Below, in pieces: positions 1 through 5,045 of a DNA stretch of 6,950 bases. This DNA comes from Phycisphaerales bacterium (GTDB taxonomy: Bacteria; Planctomycetota; Phycisphaerae; SM23-33): assembly GCA_003171235.1 (NCBI GenBank), contig PMYM01000272.1, positions 1-6,950 on the forward strand, written 5' to 3'. Within the stretch, counting starts at the first letter, position 1. Every line of letters starts with the position of its first letter. Under the pieces are notes generated by a model. The model was not told the origin of the DNA and made no database searches. It worked only from the letters and a program-made list of their open reading frames with translations. The translations under genes were made by a program, and so were the position numbers.

Positions 1-236
1 AACGGCTCCAACAGAATCTCCGGTTTCGAGCACATCAGGTGCACGTCGAAGAACAGCTTCGTGAGCGGGCGCATCGTCCGCACCACCGCCGGGCCAAACG
101 AGATATTCGGCACGAAATGCCCGTCCATGATGTCCAGGTGCAACCAGTCGGCGCCGGAGGCATTGACTCGTTCGAGTTCCCGGGCAAGCCGGCCGGAATT
201 CGCCGCCAACAGTGAAGGCGCTATAATCATTGGCAT
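1..236 (-). CDS. rpe: Ribulose-phosphate 3-epimerase, N-terminal part (cut by window edge)
   Basis: This gene codes for the cytosolic enzyme that interconverts ribulose 5-phosphate and xylulose 5-phosphate in the pentose phosphate and Calvin pathways. Only the first 78 codons are in the window, and the frame stays open to base 1. The translation starts MPMIIAPSLLAANSGRL, with the family's IAPS(L/I)L(A/S)A start (Ser8). It then has HLDIMDGHFVPNISFGP (His33, Asp35) and DVHLM (His66). These are the substrate and metal-binding positions known in Rpe, a TIM-barrel enzyme of about 220 residues, so roughly two thirds lies off the left edge. I chose the ATG at 236-234; an in-frame ATG two codons later (230-228) is equally possible. 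I see no clear SD before either. The gene lies 121 bp downstream of the LptF/G-like gene on the same strand, so co-transcription is plausible. The family call is secure. Confidence 0.95.
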   Translation of the reverse strand, partial: MPMIIAPSLLAANSGRLARELERVNASGADWLHLDIMDGHFVPNISFGPAVVRTMRPLTKLFFDVHLMCSKPEILLEP

Positions 237-325
237 AGGCTAAAGAGGGGATAACCAAATGTCGAATGAGGAATTCCTGGCACAGAGTCCGCAGTGCCGA
301 TGCCGAAGTTCGGACCTTACGTGAT

Positions 326-341
326 CCGCCGCCTGCGGCGG
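326..341. repeat. GC-only hairpin between the LptF/G-like gene and rpe
   Basis: CCGCCG and CGGCGG form a perfect 6-bp stem around a CCTG loop. It sits 17 bp after the stop codon of the minus-strand membrane protein gene and before rpe. No T-run follows on either strand, so it is not a canonical intrinsic terminator. It could stabilise an mRNA end or cause partial termination, but a function is not shown. Confidence 0.4.
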
Positions 342-357
342 TGCGAACCGAGGCTCT

Positions 358-1869
358 TCAAGCGGTCGCTGGCGCAGGGGTCCCCAAGCCCGGCAGCTTC
401 GGCGGAGCCGGCTTGGTCGGCGTTTCCGGCAGCGGCGTTCCCGCCGGCGCGCCGACCATCGGGCCGACGTTGGCCGGCGGACTGCTGGCGCCTTTGCCGG
501 TATACAGGTCGTCCATGGTTACGCTCTCGGCCTGGCGGCGTATGTCCTCCGGCACGGCGTAAGGCCACAGTTCCACCTTGACCTGGTGATGGCCGGGGAT
601 GGAGGCCCGGGGGTCGTTGATAAAGACGTCGCTGAGGGTGAGTTTTATGACCAGGCAAGAGCGGTAGTCGTCCCAGGTGCCCTGCAGGCGGCCGCTGGCG
701 GCGCGGTACTCGCGGTAGAGCACTTTCTTTCCGGCGGCGGGGTCGCCGGCGGCGCCGGGGGTATAGACGTACATGCGGACGATGACGCAGTGGCGGTCGT
801 CGAACTGGCGCCGCTCGTCGGAGGGCTGACTGGCCGCTTCGGCCGGCAGCAGGGCCAGTTCGCCCTTCTTGTCCAGGTTGGCGGCGTGGGCCTGGATGGA
901 AATGGGCTTGGCCATTTCCGCCATTTCCTCCGGCACGATCTCGGAGAGTTTGTCATACCCCCCGGTGGCGTTGATGGTCTCGGCCACGTCCTGGAAAAAC
1001 CGCCCCAGGCTGATCTGGCGGCGGATGCGGGTCATTTCCCCGACGACCTGGCGGTTGTTGTTGGGGTGGGCCCGGGTGTCCAGCAGCCGGTTCCAATCGT
1101 AGAATCGCGGGTCGTCGGCCACCAGGTCGACCGCCCGCCCATGCTCGATGGGAAAGCGCTCGGCCATGCCCAGGTTCTCCCCCGACTGCTTGAAGGCCGT
1201 GGGATTCTCCGGGCGGAACACCATGTAATATTGGTCCGGGCCCCGGAAGGGCAGTTCCACCGTGGCGCTGGAGGCGGTCAGGCAGCCCACGTCGCCCGGG
1301 TCGCCGCAGTCCAGCACCACCAGGCCCGAGAGGTCCAACTGGTCGCCTTTTATATCGACGTAATCGGCGTGAACGTAGAAGGGCCGGACGGTCTCCTCCA
1401 GGCCGCTGCGGTTGTCCCAGCGGAAGTAGCCGTCGCTGAGCAACTTGTGGTAAACCAGTTGCTGGATGTTCTCTCTGGCTGAACGCTTGAGGTAGTACAC
1501 CACGCCGGGCGCGACGTACATGTTCAGCACCAGGGTGACGATCGAGACCACCCCCGCCAGCCAGAAGGCTGGCTTCATCAGCGACAGGGAGGAAATGCCG
1601 CTGGCCGAACAGGCCATCAGCTCGTTGTCCTGGGCGAAGCGGCCGTACACCAGCGTGGCGGCGAACAGGGCCGCCATGGGCAGGGTCAGGGACAGCATCA
1701 GCAGCGTGCTGTAGCCGAAGATCTGCAAGGCCTGGTTGCTGGAGATGCCCTTCTCCCGCAACGGTTCAATGATGGCGATGACCGTCAGCACCAAGGTCAG
1801 CACGGCGGTGGTCAGCACCGTCGCCTTGACCAGGTCTTTGGCTAAATATGCTTTGAGGGTCCGGATCAA
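358..1869 (-). CDS. LptF/LptG (YjgP/YjgQ) family permease lacking the C-terminal membrane half
   Basis: LptF and LptG form the inner-membrane part of the LptB2FG transporter that extracts lipopolysaccharide for export. The 503-residue product has three hydrophobic segments (about residues 16-36, 50-74 and 100-125) and the family signature YGRFAQDNELMACSASGIS between segments 2 and 3. A long soluble, presumably periplasmic region (about 130-450) follows, where the family has its beta-jellyroll. Known LptF/G proteins then have membrane segments 4-6 and total about 360-400 residues. Here residues 457-503 are a Pro/Ala/Gly-rich tail with no membrane segment, and no other frame before rpe encodes one. 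I chose the TTG at 1869: GGAG lies 7 nt upstream and the N-terminus MIRTLKAYLAKDL fits the family. A TTG at 1926 would add 19 poorly fitting residues. LptF versus LptG cannot be decided. Family call sure, function in LPS export less so. Confidence 0.85.
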   Translation of the reverse strand: MIRTLKAYLAKDLVKATVLTTAVLTLVLTVIAIIEPLREKGISSNQALQIFGYSTLLMLSLTLPMAALFAATLVYGRFAQDNELMACSASGISSLSLMKPAFWLAGVVSIVTLVLNMYVAPGVVYYLKRSARENIQQLVYHKLLSDGYFRWDNRSGLEETVRPFYVHADYVDIKGDQLDLSGLVVLDCGDPGDVGCLTASSATVELPFRGPDQYYMVFRPENPTAFKQSGENLGMAERFPIEHGRAVDLVADDPRFYDWNRLLDTRAHPNNNRQVVGEMTRIRRQISLGRFFQDVAETINATGGYDKLSEIVPEEMAEMAKPISIQAHAANLDKKGELALLPAEAASQPSDERRQFDDRHCVIVRMYVYTPGAAGDPAAGKKVLYREYRAASGRLQGTWDDYRSCLVIKLTLSDVFINDPRASIPGHHQVKVELWPYAVPEDIRRQAESVTMDDLYTGKGASSPPANVGPMVGAPAGTPLPETPTKPAPPKLPGLGTPAPATA

Positions 1870-1876
1870 TCGCCAA

Positions 1877-1880
1877 CTCC
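1877..1880 (-). promoter_or_regulatory. Ribosome binding site that decides a TTG start
   Basis: On the minus strand GGAG is followed by a 7-nt spacer and TTG (1869-1867). The alternative TTG at 1926 has only a G-run directly against it, which is too close to work as an SD. Confidence 0.6.
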
Positions 1881-1932
1881 GCGCGGGGCATCCCGCACGC
1901 CAGGCATAGGCGCTGCCCGCAGTCAAACCCCC

Positions 1933-1961
1933 ATCTTATGGATTGCCCATCCGACATTCAA
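1933..1961 (-). promoter_or_regulatory. Candidate sigma-70-type promoter for the LptF/G-rpe unit
   Basis: Read leftward, TTGAAT (1961-1956), a 17-nt spacer and TAAGAT (1938-1933) match the -35/-10 consensus at four of six positions each. Transcription would begin near 1926, leaving a leader of about 57 nt before the TTG start. The spacing is ideal but the boxes are only fair, so this is a prediction. Confidence 0.35.
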
Positions 1962-2020
1962 GGCATAGACAAGGCGGGGATGATGCCGTGGAACTCGAGA
2001 GAGCCGTCTTTTGTTTATAG

Positions 2021-2040
2021 CCCCCGGCGTGAGCCGGGGG
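2021..2040. repeat. Palindromic hairpin CCCCCGGC-GTGA-GCCGGGGG
   Basis: A perfect 8-bp stem with a GTGA tetraloop in the divergent intergenic region, followed on the plus strand by TTCCCTTTT. The hairpin plus T-rich tail resembles a terminator, but no plus-strand gene ends upstream of it. A dispersed REP-like palindrome is the better reading. The T-rich tail leaves some room for terminator activity against antisense reading. Confidence 0.6.
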
Positions 2041-2064
2041 TTCCCTTTTGGTTCATTGGTTTTG

Positions 2065-2089
2065 GGGACAGGGGACCATCCTCTGTCCC
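2065..2089. repeat. Imperfect palindrome GGGACAG...CTGTCCC, REP-like
   Basis: Bases 2065-2075 pair with 2079-2089 as an 11-bp stem with one G-T pair and a CCA loop. The GGGGACAG/CTGTCCC arms recall REP-type repeats that accompany Y1/RAYT transposases in other genomes. That link is from memory and is not shown here; no transposase is nearby. It lies 62 bp before the acetyltransferase start, so it would affect its 5' region if transcribed. Confidence 0.5.
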
Positions 2090-2151
2090 GGGGGCCGCCG
2101 GTCAGGTAAGCTTTGTGCCGGTCGGCGGCCTTTGCCCCGGCCGGAAAAGCC

Positions 2152-3453
2152 ATGAATACCAAACGCCCAGGCGGCATGACCCTCAGCCAGTCGAACCTGC
2201 GGACCGCCCAACTGGCCCAGCAGACGGTCCAGACCTTCAGCGGCCCGGAAGACCTGTCCGGACCCTTGGACTGGGACGTGCAGGTCGCGCCTTTGCCCTC
2301 GAGCGTGGGGCCGGCCGCTCCACCCCAGCGACTCACCGTGCAGGTAAACGGCGTGGCCGTCAGCGGTTGCACGGTTATCGATTACCTCCAGCAGGTCGGG
2401 CCCTGCCGGCTACGCATGGGCGGCGTGGCGGGGGTATCCACCCATCCCGAGCATCGCTTCAAGGGCTATTCCAAGCGGGTGATGTTCAATTCGCTGCGCT
2501 GGATGCGTCAGGCCGGGTACGACGTATCCATGCTTTTTGGCATTCCGGGATTTTACCCGCGGTTTGGCTTTGCCCCGGCCTTTCCGGAGGTCCGCTGGCG
2601 ACTGGCTGTTCGCGACGCCGAGCGGTTGTCCTGTCCCCAGCCGCTGAAATTCGTCGATTTCGACGCCCAGCGGCACCTTTCGGCCGTGCTGGCCATGTAC
2701 GAAACCAACAACGCCGCCGCCTTCGGGCCGCTGGTCCGCCGCGCCCAAAGCTGGCAGCCATTCCGCCGGGGGCGAAACTGGGGCCTGCGGGCGAAGGTGC
2801 GGGTGGCCCTGGAAGGCCGCAGGCCGGCGGGCTATTTCGTTTACGACGCCGAGGAACCATGCCGCATCGTGGAGCTTGGCTACGCCCGCCCGCAGGCGCT
2901 GCCGGCCATCCTGCACGCAATAACCCAAATGGCCCTGGCCGCCCGCGTCGAGGAAATCCAGTTCCGCCTGGGCGAGGATCACCTGGCCATGCGGCTGTGC
3001 GCGCCGCTGGGGATCATCCGCCGGGTCCGCCGCCGCGCCGACGGCTGGGAAATGGCCCGCCTGATGAACGTGCAGACGACACTCCAAAAGCTCTCGCCGT
3101 TGCTGGCCTCGCGCGTGAGCGGCCAAGGCCGGCTGATCCTTCGCACCAACCTTGACAGCGTTGAACTTTCCTGGCGCCGCGGGCGCATGGCCGTCAAACC
3201 GCTGGCGGGTTCGCGGCCGGGGGGCAAGATCGGTGTCGCGGGCATCCTGCCCGCGCGCGGGCGAGACGCCCGCGACACTTCGCCGGTGCTGCGCCTGCCC
3301 CAGTGGGCGTTGGCGCAGCTTATCTTCGGCTTTGGGGACGTGGAGGCCCTGGCCCTGGCCGGGACGCTGGCCGGCGGGCCGGCGACCCTTGGCCTGGCGG
3401 CCGAAATGTTCCCGCCACAGCGAGCCTACTTCCACCTGGTGGATGAGTTCTAG
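2152..3453 (+). CDS. Eis-like GNAT family N-acetyltransferase
   Basis: The predicted cytosolic acetyl-CoA-dependent N-acetyltransferase has 433 residues and a three-part Eis-type layout. Residues about 60-150 are a GNAT core with acetyl-CoA motif A (GVSTHPEHRFKGYSKRV, 94-110; R102-x-x-G105-x-S107) and FYPRFGF (134-140). Residues about 160-310 look like the second GNAT-like domain, and about 310-433 like the SCP2-type domain. The protein ends in Phe. In mycobacterial Eis a Tyr in the equivalent YxRFG motif and the C-terminal Phe carboxylate are catalytic, so Tyr135 and Phe433 are candidates. Substrate is unknown: Eis relatives acetylate aminoglycosides, lysines or other amines. I chose the ATG at 2152; an in-frame TTG at 2113 would add 13 residues, and the SD is weak (GGAA) either way. 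Residues 361-376 come from an inserted palindrome. A ketoacyl synthase gene follows after 69 bp. Confidence 0.8.
   Translation: MNTKRPGGMTLSQSNLRTAQLAQQTVQTFSGPEDLSGPLDWDVQVAPLPSSVGPAAPPQRLTVQVNGVAVSGCTVIDYLQQVGPCRLRMGGVAGVSTHPEHRFKGYSKRVMFNSLRWMRQAGYDVSMLFGIPGFYPRFGFAPAFPEVRWRLAVRDAERLSCPQPLKFVDFDAQRHLSAVLAMYETNNAAAFGPLVRRAQSWQPFRRGRNWGLRAKVRVALEGRRPAGYFVYDAEEPCRIVELGYARPQALPAILHAITQMALAARVEEIQFRLGEDHLAMRLCAPLGIIRRVRRRADGWEMARLMNVQTTLQKLSPLLASRVSGQGRLILRTNLDSVELSWRRGRMAVKPLAGSRPGGKIGVAGILPARGRDARDTSPVLRLPQWALAQLIFGFGDVEALALAGTLAGGPATLGLAAEMFPPQRAYFHLVDEF
3233..3278. repeat. 46-bp palindromic element inserted in frame in the acetyltransferase gene
   Basis: GTGTCGCGGGC (3233-3243) and GCCCGCGACAC (3268-3278) are perfect 11-bp inverted arms. 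Between them lies a second self-complementary core, GCCCGCGCGCGGGC (3249-3262). In the gene's frame it reads as GVAGILPARGRDARDT (residues 361-376), a hydrophilic stretch between the strand around residues 336-348 and the helix RLPQWALAQL. Stop-free in-frame placement in a likely loop fits a palindromic repeat tolerated inside a protein, as known for Rickettsia palindromic elements. Confidence 0.7.
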
Positions 3454-3511
3454 CTTTTCGCGGGGAATCTGCTAAGGTATCCGGCTTGGGCGTCATGGTC
3501 GGCGCCCTTGC

Positions 3512-3515
3512 GGAG
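3512..3515 (+). promoter_or_regulatory. Ribosome binding site that decides the KAS III start
   Basis: GGAG is followed by 7 nt and TTG (3523-3525). The in-frame ATG at 3517 lies 1 nt after GGAG and the TTG at 3508 lies before it, so neither can use this SD. Confidence 0.5.
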
Positions 3516-3522
3516 AATGCTA

Positions 3523-4536
3523 TTGCCGGTTCGGATACTTGGCATTGAAATCCACCTGCCCCAGCACATCGAGACGCTGGGGGACATGGGGCGGGAAAAT
3601 CCCGATTGGCGGATCGATAAGATCTTCAGCAAGTCGGGTATAAAGTCCCGCCACGTCGCCGCCCCCGGCGAGACGGCCAGCGACTTGGGCCTGGAGGCCG
3701 CCCGGAAGCTCCTGGCCCGGCAACTGGTGGACCCCGCCCAGATCGACTTTCTGCTCTACTGCACCCAGAGCCCCGACCACTTCCTGCCCTCCACCGCCTG
3801 CCAGCTCCAGCACCGGCTGGGGCTGGGCAAGCGCCTGGGGGCCTTCGACTTCAACCTGGGGTGCTCGGGCTACGTGTACGGGCTGGCCATGGCCAAGTCA
3901 TTCATCACCAGCGGGCTGGCCCGAAACGTGCTGCTGATAACGGCCGACACCTACACCCGCTACATCCACCCGCGCGACCGCACCGTGCGGACGCTCTTTG
4001 GCGACGGGGCCGCGGCCACCCTCATCGGCCCCTGCCCCGACGGCCAGGAAGGCATAGGCCAGTTCGTCCTGGGCACCGACGGGGCGGGCTTCAACGACCT
4101 CTTGGTGCCGGCTGGGGGGCTGCGCATGCCCCGCTCCCACCACACCGCCACCGAGTCGATGGACAAAAACGGCTGCACCCGCTCCAGCGAAAACCTGTAC
4201 ATGGACGGCAAGGCCGTCTTCACCTTCTCCGTCACCGAGGTGCCCGAAACCATCGCCCAGCTATACACCCGCACCGGCCTGAAGCCCGAGCAGATCGACT
4301 GGTTCGTCTACCACCAGGCCAGCCGCATAATCCTCAACCACCTGGCCCAGCGCAGCAACGTGCCCGAGGAGAAGATGGTGCTGGCCTTCGAGGACATCGG
4401 CAACACCGTCTCAGCCAGCATCCCCATCGCCATCTACCGCTACAGCCAGGCGGGCAAGATCACCCCCGGCCAGCGGCTCATGCTGGTGGGCTTCGGCGTG
4501 GGCTACTCCTGGGGCGCCTGCACCGTCGTTTGGTAA
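3523..4536 (+). CDS. Ketoacyl-ACP synthase III family protein (FabH-like)
   Basis: KAS III enzymes condense an acyl-CoA starter with malonyl-ACP, classically to begin fatty acid synthesis in the cytosol. The 337-residue product is close to the usual 310-340. It carries the full thiolase-fold triad: Cys114 in FNLGCSGYVYGLAMA, His264 in YHQASRIILNHL, and Asn294 in DIGNTVSASIPIAI. It ends with the glycine-rich GFGVGYSWGA motif. The usual FabH HQAN motif reads HQAS here, and a longer segment with two adjacent His (206-207) lies before the C-terminal half. No acyl carrier protein, fabD or fabG is adjacent. It may therefore be a secondary KAS III, for example one serving a surface-glycolipid or specialised acyl chain, rather than the housekeeping FabH. 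I chose the TTG start at 3523 on SD spacing; the ATG at 3517 and TTG at 3508 are alternatives. Co-transcription with the acetyltransferase gene is plausible. Confidence 0.9.
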   Translation: MPVRILGIEIHLPQHIETLGDMGRENPDWRIDKIFSKSGIKSRHVAAPGETASDLGLEAARKLLARQLVDPAQIDFLLYCTQSPDHFLPSTACQLQHRLGLGKRLGAFDFNLGCSGYVYGLAMAKSFITSGLARNVLLITADTYTRYIHPRDRTVRTLFGDGAAATLIGPCPDGQEGIGQFVLGTDGAGFNDLLVPAGGLRMPRSHHTATESMDKNGCTRSSENLYMDGKAVFTFSVTEVPETIAQLYTRTGLKPEQIDWFVYHQASRIILNHLAQRSNVPEEKMVLAFEDIGNTVSASIPIAIYRYSQAGKITPGQRLMLVGFGVGYSWGACTVVW

Positions 4537-4558
4537 TTGCAATTGCCAATTGACAATT
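4535..4558. repeat. Short AATTG direct repeats at the KAS III stop codon
   Basis: AATTG occurs at 4535, 4541 and 4548, and AATT again at 4555, spaced 6-7 bp. The first overlaps the TAA stop. This AT-rich spot stands out in a GC-rich region. No function is visible. Confidence 0.5.
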
Positions 4559-4560
4559 CG

Positions 4561-4711
4561 CACGTCGCCTGCTTCCCTGCGCGAGCAACCCGAAGGTTGC
4601 TCGCGCACCAACCCTGATCTCGCGTGCAACAAGTTGTACGGCTTACTAACGCCGCCACCTTTGGCGACGTCCGTGGTGCTGTTGTGATAGCATAGCCACG
4701 GGTTGCGAGCC
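4561..4711. repeat. Structured tandem repeat, copy 1 (about 151 bp)
   Basis: First of two direct copies, offset by 153-154 bp. It contains three hairpins in order: a perfect 12-bp stem (4579-4590 with 4595-4606, loop CGAA), a small stem CGCCA-CCTT-TGGCG, and CCGTGGTGCT (4671-4680) pairing with AGCA-TAG-CCACGG. The last part (from about 4652) is almost identical to copy 2 with one mismatch (4669 versus 4823); the first half is more diverged. It begins 24 bp after the KAS III stop. No T-run follows the strong first hairpin, so it is not a canonical terminator. Minus-strand open frames across both copies give repeated peptides and are not taken as genes. Confidence 0.85.
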
Positions 4712-4713
4712 CG

Positions 4714-4865
4714 CAGGTCGACTGCTTCCCTGCGCGAGCAACCGAACAGTTGCTCGCCGTACCAACCCTGATCCCGCGTGCAACAAGTGGCACACCTTAC
4801 CAACACCGCCACCTTTGGCGACATCCGTGGTGCTGTTGTGATAGCATAGCCACGGGTTGCGAGCC
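4714..4865. repeat. Structured tandem repeat, copy 2 (about 152 bp)
   Basis: Second copy of the unit. The first hairpin is retained with a shorter stem (GCGAGCAAC 4734-4742 with GTTGCTCGC 4749-4757) and a changed loop. The other two hairpins are identical to copy 1. Preservation of the arms while loop and flanks differ suggests that the fold matters or that the unit is a mobile palindromic element. Element type and host function are unknown. Confidence 0.85.
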
Positions 4866-4886
4866 TTAAGGCGAGCTACCCGTGGC
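4849..4886. repeat. Inverted repeat at the end of repeat copy 2
   Basis: GCCACGGGT (4849-4857) pairs perfectly with ACCCGTGGC (4878-4886), with the 10-bp palindrome GCCTTAAGGC inside the loop. The same CCACGG bases also pair with CCGTGG at 4825-4830, so the two stems exclude each other. Copy 1 lacks the downstream arm. Confidence 0.65.
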
Positions 4887-5035
4887 ATGCAGTGCAATAG
4901 AGTCCTACCGCGTAGCGGTTGAATAACGCCGCCGGATAATCCAAAGGCCCTGTAACCTTCCCCTGCCGGGCGGCCACAGCGTTGTTAATCGGGCAAATCT
5001 AAGAACCCAAGACCACGCCCGGTGCTGTTAGAAAA
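4887..5035. other. Gene-free leader region before the beta-helix gene
   Basis: No open frame, tRNA or convincing promoter is seen here. The only structure is a small hairpin, ACCGC-GTA-GCGGT (4907-4919). Together with the two repeat copies this makes 509 bp without a gene between 4537 and 5045. Confidence 0.4.
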
Positions 5036-5039
5036 GGAG
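5036..5039 (+). promoter_or_regulatory. Strong ribosome binding site for the beta-helix gene
   Basis: AAGGAG is followed by six bases and ATG (5046). It fixes the start at 5046 and rules out the in-frame GTG at 5022, which would place the SD inside the gene. Confidence 0.75.
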
Positions 5040-5045
5040 TATCCG

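Noticed and set aside
294..581. Small plus-strand frame starting MPMPKFGPYVIRRL
   Set aside because: It runs into the antisense of the LptF/G 3' end, with no SD and no recognisable family.
586..1482. 298-codon plus-strand open frame opposite the LptF/G-like gene
   Set aside because: It is a Gly/Val-rich antisense shadow of a clearly recognisable membrane protein, caused by high GC.
2021..2049. Intrinsic terminator for an upstream plus-strand gene
   Set aside because: No plus-strand gene ends upstream; the neighbouring gene on the left runs leftward.
2410..3435. 341-codon minus-strand open frame opposite the acetyltransferase gene
   Set aside because: No domain; composition is typical of antisense GC-rich frames, and the plus strand carries clear GNAT motifs.
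4561..4865. CRISPR array
   Set aside because: Only two long direct copies (about 152 bp), with no short repeats or spacers and no cas gene.
4411..4897. Overlapping minus-strand frames (83-137 codons) across the tandem repeats
   Set aside because: They simply translate the two DNA repeat copies, giving repeated Arg/Cys-rich peptides in several frames, with no SD or domain.
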